A stretch of 64,000 nt of DNA. Origin: Agrocybe praecox. Its lineage: Eukaryota > Basidiomycota > Agaricomycetes > Agaricales > Agrocybaceae. Positions 11,120 through 21,843 of this stretch are shown here, in pieces (within the stretch, counting starts at the first letter, position 1; each line of letters begins with the position of its first letter). Made by a program: the position numbers and the translations under genes. The notes below the pieces were generated by a model. It made no database searches. It was not told the DNA's origin and worked only from the letters and a program-made list of their open reading frames with translations. The DNA lies in assembly GCA_964017145.1 (NCBI GenBank), contig OZ024848.1, forward strand, positions 3,050,501 to 3,114,500, given 5' to 3'.

Positions 11120-12011
11120 ATGAAAGGCCCAAAGACGATTAAAGCCTTTATTAACCACCTTTTAAATCGTTGGACGACCCCGTTTTCCAAATCTTCGGGC
11201 AACTCACCTCCAAACTATCACGACATGGTTCACCCAGGACCTGAATCATGTGTCGAAGTAGTTGCAGGATCAGTTAACAAAGCCCCGCAGCTCCGACTCT
11301 CATTCCTCTCGGATGATAGCTCATTCTCCTCCCTCTTTGACATCTCGGATGCGTATCAGTATGTCGAATCTCCGAACGACTTGCGTTCCGGGTAAATTCA
11401 AAGATGTTAAAACTTTTCTTAACGTCCTGACGGCGTTATCCTCTGCTAGTTTGTTATCCGATGAACAATACTCCTACGATGACGAGTCGCCCGACACTAT
11501 CTCTGGAGCAAGAATAGAGAATACCACCGGAAGGAGATACAGGCGCCTGGGACAGTCCAAATTCAAAAAAGCATGGGGTACTGCGCATGCAGCGACAAGC
11601 AGACTTAGAGCACGTTGTCGACGCAGGGAAGAGAGGCGTCAAAACAAGAGGTTAAGAAGAGAGAACCAGACTGGACCCACAGGCACAAGAGGCACAAGGT
11701 ACCCACGTACGACAGCACATACTCCTACGCCGCCTTTTGCTGGGTTCTATTCGTACAGATCAAGAATTTCTCTGCGCTCCGGATCTTATTTATCCTTCGT
11801 GGCGATTCCCTCCTCGGAGTATTCGTCGACAACCACGATAAATGAGTCCATACACACCCAACCGCGCCGTTCAAGGCGTCGAACAACACGATCACGCACC
11901 AGAAGGCTCAGGAAATCCATAAAAGCGGCGCTGAGGTCTTGCTGCTCAACCACATTTATCAACAATCTCTTTGTACAATTTGCAAGATCAGGGGGAGGTC
12001 TAGTATTTTAG
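11120..12011 (+). CDS. Arg-rich hypothetical protein, 277 aa
   Basis: Exon 11120-11391 joins 11450-12011 through a clean 58-nt GT..AG intron, giving 278 codons including stop. I do not recognise the family. The N-terminal ~90 residues (MKGPKTIKAF...) contain a helical segment and a Ser-rich stretch. The C-terminal two thirds are strongly basic, with Arg clusters around SRLRARCRRREERRQNKRLRR and again near the end (RRSRRRTTRSRTRRLRKS), possible nuclear or nucleolar targeting signals. There are no membrane segments or signal peptide. A short hydrophobic tail (FINNLFVQFARSGG) precedes the stop. Intron placement and an 834-nt open frame support a real gene, but it could be lineage-specific. Confidence 0.55.
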
Positions 12012-12119
12012 TTTATGATAAGTTTACAACCTTTGAATATTTCTCGCTGTATTGAATCGCAGAAACATTGCAGAAGAAGCACACACTGGAATACACCTAT
12101 CACATACAGGGGAGGGCGC

Positions 12120-13489
12120 TCAAAGATGAGATTTCAATTCCTCCTGTTCGGTACAGATCAAGTCAATATCTGACGTGAAAATATGGACACTTCCATTGTC
12201 TTCATATGGGCTGTCAGGGTCTAATGTTTGCATATTCATGATAATTCGACAGCACTAGAAGGGGAACGTAAGGTATTATAATAGCTCAATGGAAGAAAGA
12301 AAAACATACGGCGATGGAACATAGAGATATAAGCCTTGAAGACGTATATTTCATAAGAAATCATCAGCCATAGAGTGTAAATCTTGACTCACCAGAACCC
12401 ATTCTCTATCGCCATCGATCTCATTGACACGGCATGGCGCATTATAATGGCAAATAGTCCTAATAAGAGGTCTTTAGTTGTGAATATAGTTGGCCGAACC
12501 ATTTGAAGCTGTACCGCAAACCACGCCTAATACCCATGCACCATCTCGGGTTACGACTGTAGCAACTGGCGCATCCAATGCCAACAGTCTCCACTTCCGC
12601 GCGGTCAGTACGCCGAGTGAAATATGGACGAACAAAACCAGTCCTCTTAGCAGTCATATTGTCAGATTCCTTTAACCATCACTGAAGTCATGAATAAAAA
12701 ATACCCATAAACTGGTATACATTGATGCATCTTCTGACTGCACAACGAGTCATACTTCACGACAGACACAGACCTCGAAATGGAGACCCCGCTAACGAGG
12801 AGTTTCGCAAGGAGAAAAGACACGAATAGCAATCCGATTTTTACGTTCTTGTTGTACAAAGCATAAACTGGAGAGAGAAAAGAAATCAGAGAATTGCGCT
12901 GGAGGCACTGCCAACTGGCGGGGTTCTTTGACCTTTGAAGCCACGTACCTCTGAGCATTACAATGAAGTCAAGCGCACCCAATAAACTGGACGCTGCTGC
13001 AATTTGAAAGACATACCAGCCTTTACAAAGGCTGGGCGATGTCCCGGGTTCCGAGAATAATCCAAATGTCAGAAATAGATTTATACTTTAGCATTGAGGA
13101 AGTTATTTGTCAGCCCATGCCCGGACAAGATCGGGAACGTGTGTTTATACGCACCTTTGGACGATTAATGGAAAGTATCTGGAGAATAGATAAACACCGA
13201 GTACGCTGTTAAACCTGGCCTTCCTATTCTCGTCAAGGCGGTCAAGAGGAGGAGCTAGAATGGATTGAAGATTTACATACCTCCAGATGTATCTAAACTC
13301 ATCTCCACATGTGAGGGCATACTCATAGACGAGCAGCATCAATGTCACTACTGGGTACTTATTGTATCAGATACCCTAATACAATGTCAATCTCTGCAGA
13401 TGAAATTAATACGTACTCATGATACACTTTCGAAACATCACACTCTTGAGAAGCACAATTTCTTCATGATCAAGGTCGAAATCGTTCAT
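12120..13489 (-). CDS. DUF6533-family multi-pass membrane protein, intact copy (293 aa)
   Basis: Nine exons on the minus strand: 13489-13417, 13350-13281, 13223-13155, 13085-12949, 12867-12705, 12645-12515, 12471-12393, 12334-12310, 12254-12120. They sum to 294 codons with all phases consistent. The N-terminal signature of the Agaricomycete DUF6533 family is clear: YEYALTCGDEFRYIWR, then FNSVLGVYLFSRYFPLIVQ. Several hydrophobic helices follow (GLLFVSFLLAKLLVSG and others), then the conserved RDGAW segment and RHAVSM, and a polar C-terminal tail starting CCRIIMNMQ. These proteins are predicted 6-7-helix membrane proteins of unknown function, greatly expanded in mushrooms. It is the most complete of three tandem copies. 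Two exon borders near 12515 and 12646 are inferred by comparison with the family pattern. Confidence 0.78.
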
Positions 13490-13858
13490 CGGATAGCTCG
13501 AAGAGAAAGTACAGATGCTACCTGGATGGTTGCACTACCCGCTTCTGAAGGACAATGGGTACGAATCTACCTCGAGGATTCGGAAGGTTAATCCCGACCT
13601 GTCACCTTATATTCTAAAAATAAGCCAGTAGAACATTCTCGGTCCAGAATTTCCTAGATTGGTATGTATAATTTTCTGGGAATTTGAATATGTGCGGTAT
13701 GGACACGCAAGACTAATTAATCCACCATTAATGGAAGCATCATGAGCATAATACGGTGTCAGGACTCAGCAGTTGTTAGATCGGTTTACATACATACAAT
13801 TCATAGCATATAATGTCCTACACAAACATATGCTCAGGCTTCGACCATTTCACCGACG

Positions 13859-14904
13859 TTATACGATGTATAACCACTGCGTATGTATAATGCTGTTAGA
13901 TGAAACCAATTCTATAAGAGGAACCCATCTTTTATAAATACAGATCACCCACAAATCATGACCAACACCCAGGCCCAAACTTGCCCCGTCTCGAGCAGCA
14001 ATATTCGCAATTGGCGCACCAACTGCTAACAGTCTCCGTTTCCCAGCCATCATCGCGCCAATGGCAACGTGGAAAGCTATTCTGTACGAGCGCGTTAGAC
14101 TTCTGGGAGTGGATCGCACAGATAACACGGGTAGCACAAAAGATACATACCCATGAAATGGACGGCAATCTAGCTTTCTCCAGTTGCAAATGGAATCATA
14201 TAGTATATGCCGGTCTGAAGCACAGTGAAAATTAACTGCGAACGTTGCAAAGAGAAAGGACAGAAGTAGCAGTCCCATCCTCGTACTCTTATTGTACAGC
14301 GCATGAACTAAGAATATTCGATTAATATCCAATTGCGCTAAGATTAAAACGACGACGTACCCCCCAGCATCAAGATATAATCGAGGACGCCTAGTAAAAT
14401 ACACCCGGAGACAATTCCGAACTTGTACCAGACTTTACACAAGTGAGGTGATGCTCCGAGCCTCGATATCGGTCCCAATATCAGAAATAAGTCAATGTTT
14501 AAACATTAAGATGAATGAGTTTTCCTAGTAAATCGAGGAAAATAAAATTCGCACGAACTACGTACCAAGTTGTGCAATTAAGGCAACATATTTAGAGAAT
14601 AAGTACGTGACGCCCAATACACTGTTCAGCCTTCTCCTGTTATACCCATCAGAGGACTATTAATTCAAAAGGTTACACGACACAAAGGATAGCGCGTACC
14701 GCCAGACAAACCTGACTTCGTCGCCTGTTGTGGATGCGTGTTCATAAAGGAGGAGCGTTAGAGTACCGGCTGGGTAGCTTCAAATTTTCTCAGCATCCAA
14801 AGTCTGGGTATTCTAGACCGGAAGATATCCTTATCTGCGAACCATTTATGACGTAAAATATTTCTCAATAAGACGGCTTCTTCGTCAAGTTCGAATCCGT
14901 TCAT
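13859..14904 (-). pseudogene. DUF6533-family copy, decayed (lost splice donor, missing 3' end)
   Basis: Start codon at 14904 (MNGFELDEEAVLLR). Family segments follow in order: TLLLYEHASTTGDEVRFVWR, LNSVLGVTYLFSKYVALIAQ, a helix near LLGVLDYILMLG, ALYNKSTRMGLLLLSFLF, and the APIANIAARDG region. Two defects are visible. The first intron begins AT instead of GT at 14834-14833, while the neighbouring copies have GTACGT and GTAAGT there. After the RDG region the exons encoding RHAVS and the CRIIM tail cannot be found downstream. I infer a pseudogene; a sequencing difference at the donor alone would not rescue the missing tail. Confidence 0.72.
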
Positions 14905-15393
14905 TGCAACAATTGAAGAGAGAGATATGAGTTCTTGGAAGGCAGGAACTGGCCTTTTTTAGACGCCTTGGGGGTGACCTAGCATTGAATTGGAGTTACA
15001 CGAGGGTTAATTATAGGCGCTCGCAACTCATAGTTTTCAGAACGGCAACTTACCCGGGTCATACTTCGTAGAAGCGAAGACATCACGCCTAAAACGTGCA
15101 GAGAGGAATCAATTAATCAGGGGAATCAATTCAAATAGAACGAGCAGAGTCCGTACGGTCTTCGTGTGGCATACATTATGCAGCCTTTTTTACTTTTGGT
15201 AGGACCATGTTCTCCAACACGTGGTACAGATTTGGAAATTTTAAGTTTGGAGAGAAAAGTGACGCTGTAGAGCCAGAGTGATTATGGTGAATAGACCAAA
15301 GTGTCCATATTTCGCATAAAAACAATTGCACTATATGTCGTTCATTATGAAATGGTCAATTTCGTTGTTGTGATTTCGTTGTGATTCGGCGCA

Positions 15394-15486
15394 GTCAAGA
15401 TCATCGGAACGCTGGTGCATGAAGGATGAGATACCGGGTTTTTCAGTAGGGTTCGAACCTGGTGGTATATCGTAAAAGTAAAAAGA
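15394..15486 (-). pseudogene. Thymidylate synthase fragment
   Basis: The minus-strand frame reads SFYFYDIPPGSNPTEKPG and then FMHQRSDDLD. This aligns with [18 protein letters not shown] and [10 protein letters not shown] of the intact thymidylate synthase at 17602-18587, just downstream of its catalytic Cys. The nucleotide match is also evident (a shared CGAACCCTACTG core). The catalytic LPPCHM is not conserved and no other part of the enzyme is present, so it is a relic. Its place between two DUF6533 copies mirrors the intact gene's place upstream of a DUF6533 copy. Confidence 0.78.
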
Positions 15487-15613
15487 CACGAGCGCCGAGC
15501 GGCCACAGATAGTTGCCACTTGTCATGACACGTGCTTAGCCTGTGGGTGGGAACAAGCCCTGTTTCGATAAGATAAGGTTAGTCTCTCGAGCTTCCTCTA
15601 CTTCAATGGGCGC

Positions 15614-16855
15614 TTAATACAAATTAAAACAGTCTTGTTCCATAGAAGTCAAATCGATACCCGAAGTGAAAAAACCACTGCTCCCACTCTCATAACCTCC
15701 ATCAGAACCCCCATAGTTCAACTTCTGCATCTCCATGATGATTCGATAGCACTGTTCGAATGGTTAGATTTCATCTAAATCGCACACGATAAAGTGAATT
15801 GCCCGTGCTGCGATGGAACAAAGGACAGAGGCCAGCTGGCATCATCGATAATTATGTCCGGTTTTGGTACAGTTGACAGATGGTATCTCACATAAAAATA
15901 TACTCGAGTTTCAACCATTCAATCGACATCGAATGGCATGTGATTTTTGCGTATACTCCTGCTGGGAAGATTCCATTTAAGATAGAAATATGCTGGGAAG
16001 CACTGAGGGAACCCACCGCGAATAATGGCCGGCACCTAAATTCCGTCTCGAGCAACGATATTCGCGATTGGCGCACCAATAACCCAGGAGTCTCCCCTTT
16101 CCACCTGTCACAACACTAATTGCAACGTGAAAGCCTATTCTATATCGGTCTTTTAGACTTGGACATTATAATGTGCAGAAGGAATACAAATATAGGGAAT
16201 GGAGGGCAATGTAACCATCTTTTATTGCAAATGGAGTCATTGTACACATCTCGGTCAGACACGCAATGAAAGTTCACCACAAACGTCGCGAGAATGAACG
16301 ACAGAAGTCGTAATCCGACCCTTATACTCTTATTGTATGGAGCATAAACTGGAGAAGACGCGATTAGTAAATGATGGCATGAGGATAATCAAGGACGGCT
16401 AATAAAATAAGTAAAATAGATCCGGAGATGATTCCGAAGCTATGCCAGGCTTTACACCAATCAGGTGCTATGCTGGGTCTTGATATCGGTCCCAATACCA
16501 GAAACAAGTCGATGCTTGAGTAGTAAGAGAGAAGAAAGAAAGTTCTCAGTACATTAAGAAGAACGAAATATTTTCAACTACGCGCCTTTGTATAATTGGT
16601 TGGGCCTTATCCTGTCGTGCCCATCCTCCGAGGAAGATACGTTTAGCAAATTTAACAGCACAAAGTGATTGAATGCATATATCTACCGCCAGATAAACCT
16701 GATCTCATCTGCTAATGTGATGGCGTACTTGTAAAGGAGAAGCGTTAGAACCCCAGCTGAGTAACCTTTCTCAGCATCCACTTAGTAGTCCAAATCGAAA
16801 AAATGTACTTACCTGCGAACCACGAAAAGCTTTCGTTTTCAGAAGGATATGTCGA
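15614..16855 (-). pseudogene. DUF6533-family copy, decayed
   Basis: The minus strand keeps recognisable exons: WFA then a GTAAGT intron, LTLLLYKYAITLADEIRFIWR, a YAPYNKS-like segment with helix near 16330-16260, the GAPIANIVARDG region near 16060, and a last exon from about 15755 encoding CYRIIMEMQKLNYGG and ending at 15614. The segment that should read LNSVLGVxYLFS is broken by a stop after about ten codons (around 16585), no matching start exon is visible, and GAPIANIVARDG runs into a stop. It is the copy next to the intact thymidylate synthase. Confidence 0.7.
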
Positions 16856-17601
16856 TCACCTGAGGCAAAGGCCGGTGGTAGCCCTCCCAGACGACATGGA
16901 CCCAGCAAGCCGTCGGGCTACAGAGTGAGCCTGTCACCGAATTATACAAAGATAAACATTATTCATAAGCTCTTTTGTAAAGCAGGAACTCGAGACGTGT
17001 AGAATCCCATGGACGGCGACTAACCCGGGTTAAGCGAAAACACCACATCGTCGACCTTTGACAAGCAATGCTATTCTGCACCGAAGGAACGCGACAGGTC
17101 TCATGAACGGAGCATTCCTCGCGTGCCTCGTTGATGCGGCTTTTCTCATTTATGTGCGAACAAGTTCGCGTAATCAAGTCCCATTGAAGAGAGCCGCCGC
17201 GAGCGTCAGGGATTGGCGGGCTGGCCGGGAATTACACGTCGAGGGACCCATGCCAGGAAATTCCCTGGGTTAGGTATGCCGGTCATTTCGAAAACACGGA
17301 AGGAAAAGGTAAGACTGGCAAGTGTTCAGTCATTCTGTGAACCGTTACAAGTTAACCAACGCGTTTCCTACCACGTGGCATGGCCACCTAGGAAGTCAAA
17401 GGAAAAAAGAATCAGTAAATGTTATTTGAAAGAAAGATCATGGAATAGTGAACCGGTAGAGAAGTGGTTGAGAGAAAGTACGTTCAAAATAATTGATTTC
17501 AACTTGGCATACATACAATGTGAGTCCATACAGATACAACCGAGACTAAAATTAGTCCCTGATAAATAAGAGGATAGTAAAACGAAAGTGTATGGAGAAT
17601 G
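16856..17601. other. Spacer between thymidylate synthase and the DUF6533 relic
   Basis: No gene is recognised. Short stretches (for example AACCCGGGT near 17026 with GCGAAAACACCACATC after it) resemble the spacer upstream of the middle DUF6533 copy (TACCCGGGT near 15053, GCGAAGACATCACG after it). This supports duplication of a unit that included the spacer. Confidence 0.5.
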
Positions 17602-18587
17602 TTACACGCTCATCTTCATAGCAATCGGTGGGTGGGAGGTATACCCTTCCACCACGAAATCGGAGTAAACGAAGTCCTCGATATCGTTGATATCGTCCCT
17701 AGCCCACCGAATCTTTGGGAATGGCTTCGGCTCCCTCTTCAGTTGCTCCTCCAGAGCATCAACGTGATCGCGATAGACGTGGGCATCGCCGAGTTGGATA
17801 ACCAGTTCATGTGCATCGGTGCCAGTGACGCGGGCGATCATATGGGTAAGAAGGGCGTAAGAAGCAATATTGAACGGGATCCCAAGGCCAAGGTCAGCGG
17901 ACCGCTGGTACATCAAGCAGGAAAGCTTGGGCTTTGCAGTAGGGTTCGAGGCAGGCGGAAGCTGAACGTAAAATTGGCAAAGCATATGGCATGGTGGCAA
18001 AGCCATCAGAGGAATATCTTGGAGTGGGACAGTTTTAGATGGAGATTCACGAAGATAAAAATAATTAACAGCGCACCTTTAGGATTCCATGCACTTAGGA
18101 TAATTCTCCGGTCTGTCGGGTTCTTCTTGATCTTCTCGATACACTCCCGGAGCTGGTCTACGCCCTGACCAGTATAATCTGTCTCGCAATCCACGTATTC
18201 GGCGCCAAAGTGACGCCACTGGAAGCCATATACGGGTCCTAGGTCACCTTCGCGTCGATGACCTAGCCCTCGGCTCTCTAAAAACTCTTTCGAACCATTT
18301 CCGTCCCAAATCTTCACGCCCTTCTTGTTCAACAATGTGGAGTCAGTTGATCCGTGAATAAACCAAAGAAGTTCTTCTGCGATACCCCTCATAAAGGTAC
18401 GCTTTGTCGTAAGAAGGGGAAGTGTCATATCTGCTAGGGAAAACCGCAGAGAAGGTGGGGCGAAGATGGCAATGGTGCCGGTTCCGGTGCGGTCTGGGCG
18501 CGTGTCCCCTGTGTCAAGGACGCGTCGAATGAGTTGTAGGTATTGATATTCATCATGTTCTGGTTTCTGGGTGGTGTTAACGGTCAT
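17602..18587 (-). CDS. TMP1: Thymidylate synthase, 308 aa
   Basis: Converts dUMP and 5,10-methylene-tetrahydrofolate to dTMP and dihydrofolate for DNA synthesis. Two exons, 18587-18077 and 18017-17602, flank a 59-nt intron; the total is 309 codons, normal for the family. Motifs in order: RPDRTGTGT (dUMP phosphate-binding Arg), [50 protein letters not shown] with catalytic Cys180-His181, [20 protein letters not shown], and [14 protein letters not shown]. The C-terminus ends AMKMSV, close to the usual hydrophobic end. The start is the first ATG before [13 protein letters not shown]. An MluI cell-cycle box lies upstream. A fragment of a second copy is at 15394-15486. Confidence 0.97.
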
Positions 18588-18648
18588 TTTTGGGAGATGT
18601 GAAGGTGGATGGTGGAGGTAAAGAAGAAGAAAAATTGGGATCAGGGCG

Positions 18649-18654
18649 ACGCGT
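18649..18654. promoter_or_regulatory. MluI cell-cycle box (MCB) upstream of thymidylate synthase
   Basis: The palindrome ACGCGT inside GCGACGCGTCG lies 62 bp upstream of the start codon. In budding and fission yeast, MBF-type factors drive G1/S transcription of DNA-synthesis genes, including thymidylate synthase, through this motif. Conservation of that wiring here is inference. Confidence 0.55.
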
Positions 18655-18659
18655 CGTGT

Positions 18660-19853
18660 CACCAACAATCGCCCCCTGTCACACCACGTGGCTAGTACGC
18701 GGGAGCAAAGTTTATGAAAGTAGATAAGATAAGATACCGCCACCATACTGGGCAAATGTCAAACACTTAAAAGTTAAAGAAAACAAGCCATACTGGAAGA
18801 CAAAAAAGAAGAAATCTGATTGAATGATGCATGCTCGTCGATTTTGCATTTTTTGCATTTTTCTCCAATCGAAATGTTCAACCTCTGGTTCGCCCGCCCG
18901 ACCGGTCAATCATGATTCATGATTTAGTATTTAACGTGTGATATGTATATGTTACTACGTATGGCTGATCCTAAGCGTCTGAGCTCTTGTTCCAATCGAA
19001 AGAATGATAAACTTACACTTACAATATCCTCATTCTCGCAAGATTACCTCGGAGCCACTTGGACCGGGGACCCTGTGCTTCACCTGTGCCTATTCGAATG
19101 CTAGCTTGCATGCAAAGAGACGCCCGATCAATATGAAATCTGTCTAATTTGAATCATATCTTCTGTGGAGACAAGCAGAGACAGTCAAGAAGAAGCAGGG
19201 GGTTTTGTTTATTTTTGGGGTTGTCACTGCTCTGAAAATTTATTAGGAGTATGCTAAAAGGCAGATAACACGACAATTTTTTTTAACGAATTAGAGAAAG
19301 GAGAAATGCTCCAGCCCACAGCCATAATCAAATTCAGGGTCCAATATCGTGAACTCGGAATGGACCGGTGGAACTATCAACATTTATTGATACCATTACA
19401 AGAAATATCAATTAGATGGAAGTAGTATATAAATAATCTAAAAGGTGATAAATATTTTCTGTTCTTGGAGCTACAACGATAAAATAGAAAGGGGGGGATG
19501 TTAACTTCCTCTATAAATAGCCGTGGAAATTCTACGCCTTACGGCAAGGAAAATGATAGATACAGGAATTATGATGATCAAAACGCTATAGAAACATTAA
19601 TAGCCATATGAAACATATAGATATAGTCACCATGAAAAGAAGATATATCAGAAGGAGAAGTAATTGAGAGAGCAGTCAGAACGATATAAGAAGTGTGGAT
19701 ACAGTGATTGTCAAGTCGAATAGGCGCGCTGATTACATCGTAATCATTCGTTCCGTTCAGAGGGACTGAGTTGACTCCTGGATTTTGCCAACTTGGAAAC
19801 CTAACGAAGGTAAAACTTGTTAGATCGCCTGGGAATGTGCACAAACATGACCA
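18660..19853. other. Intergenic region between thymidylate synthase and the Zn2Cys6 gene
   Basis: No independent gene is recognised. The minus-strand frame 19578-19844 could be an alternative 3' exon of the Zn2Cys6 factor (a GTGAGT donor overlaps its stop codon), but the sequence looks non-coding. Confidence 0.45.
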
Positions 19854-21843
19854 TTACTCACTGGTCAGTGGGATATTGACTGTGAAGTCAACCATTGCAG
19901 CCGTAGCTTGTTGTATAAGGTCTATGATTACCAGATCATCGGAATTGTTTGGGGGCAAGTTCCCAGATGCACGGAGCATCCTAATCAGGGCGACTTCATC
20001 GAATAATACTTGCGTTGCTTCGATCCACATAGTCTAGTGCGTACGCGATTATTTTTTGAATGAGTATCGACAAGATCATTTCGACATATGAGCAATCCAC
20101 TCACCCCTATGAGTGGATTCAGGTAGGCACCACCCCTTCCTCGCAAGGCGATTGCAATCTCCAACATAGTTCGAGCCATGAGGAGTCTCTTCTTCTTCGA
20201 CGAACCGCTTCTTCCTTCGTGCGCGAATGGCGCGTGCAGCCGTATGCCCGCAGCACAGAGCATACTATACGTTATCCCAACACGTCTAGCCTTGTCTGCG
20301 TATTGTATGCGTCCGAGAGCCTGCGGGTCGCGCGACGGCAAATACGAAACGACGCTATCTAGAAGACCTGAGAGGATAGTGAATTCATGTATAAGCTGTT
20401 GCATGTTATTCTGCGATGGGCCTGGACATTCGAGATGAGTGTGTGACGAGGTCCGGCATGTGAAAGAAAACAACGGACTGGCACTGCATTTTCGGTTAAA
20501 TACTGCGACGCGTTCCCATAGAACGGCTGCTTTGGCTTCGATTGCCCGCAATGAGATTCCGAGGTCAGGCGTTGGAATGTTATTGAGAAAGTTGTGTATT
20601 GTGTTGGAGGTACGTGACTGCTGCGGTAGAAGACCCTAGAAGTGTAATAATGATCAGTATCAATGGCCCCATTATGATAGATTACGGAGATTGCAAACGC
20701 CGACCTGCTCAAACTCTTCCATTTCCAAAGGCCAAGGTGTATCAACTTTTGTTGCCATAGGATGCGACGAATATTCGTAGTTAGGGGCATGCTCTAGAGC
20801 AACGGCCCATTGCTTATCGAGATCTAGTACAGTCCAAAGAGCCATTATTCGTTCACCTTCTTCTGTAGAGTCTCGAGGGGGTGCTAAGCGCGCATCGCCG
20901 ACATTTCTCGGCCCTTGCTGGGGCGGAGGAACTGCCGAACGGATTCTATGCAGACCTGCCGAGAATACCATTGACACGGCAGTGGTGACGTGATACTTTC
21001 CTTCAAAGAAGCGCCCACTAGCGAAGAAATATGTGGCCAGCAGTATCTCGGCTTGTATAGCGTGCATAATTTTCTCTGGATGATTACCAGAGAGCGCTGT
21101 TGCAGCATCCTGTGTTGCGCGTGTTAGGTAAGCCTGTTCGTGAGTTTTAACAGTAGGATCATGCGAAAGACGGATAGCCCAAAGATATGTGCTAGATATT
21201 AGTGCAGGTGCGGGTCGTGAACCGTGACCTATTGGTTGATTAAGAAGGAACGATCCTTGGAAACGTGGGACGTTCAAGAAAAGTCCGAGTTGCGTAGCAT
21301 GTGGAACAAACCCTTTGATTCTGTATATCAGAAAAACAAACCGTAAATTTCCGCCAGACACGTCGTGTCGTTATTTGCTTACAGTGCTTCTGCTATATGC
21401 CTAGGAGGATCCTGTATTATTTGGGGAGTTTCAGCGAATGAATAGGACGTTTCGTTGACGAGCGGAGCAGAGGCAGAGTCACTAACAGTGTATGGCTGAT
21501 GAAGTCGTACAGCTGCAGTAGCAGAGTCAGATGCACCGGGGTTTTGCAGTTCTTGAATTCTTGCTTCTAGTCGGCTGATGTTCTCTTCCAATATTTGCAC
21601 GGTCGATCGCTCTTGTCCTGAAGTATATTCGCAGTCTTCAGCTCGTCCTGCACGATCACATTGGGTGCAAATGGGTCGTTTCCCGTCGCATTTCTGATAC
21701 ATCAATGTTAGTAACGATGTCCATTAACCGGTGGTCATGGTGCGGCTCACCATTTTTCGTCGACGACAACTCACGCAGGCTCCGCCACGAGGAAGATAGC
21801 CTTGGGTAGAGCGTTCGTCGTTGGTTCTTGAGGATGATGCCAT
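19854..21843 (-). CDS. Zn(II)2Cys6 fungal transcription factor, 576 aa
   Basis: Five exons: 21843-21751, 21693-21383, 21320-20705, 20635-20105, 20033-19854; 577 codons with phases kept. The N-terminal binuclear zinc cluster has Cys23, 26, 33, 40, 43 and 52 (CVSCRRRKMKC...CTQCDRAG...C), with the usual basic residues between the first Cys pairs. A short coiled coil (VQILEENISRLEARIQELQ) follows and should dimerise it. The rest is the helical middle-homology region typical of the fungal-specific domain, including YLWAIRLS, EILLATYFFASGRF and YHVTTAVSMVFSAGLHRI. It is a nuclear DNA-binding regulator; its targets cannot be deduced. The nearest neighbours are not an obvious cluster. A different 3' end is possible (see the preceding region), but the chosen stop leaves a normal C-terminus. 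Confidence 0.9.

Noticed and set aside
15430..15460. GGTTCGAACC-like T-loop suggesting a tRNA
   Set aside because: The sequence is part of the thymidylate synthase fragment; no cloverleaf arms surround it.
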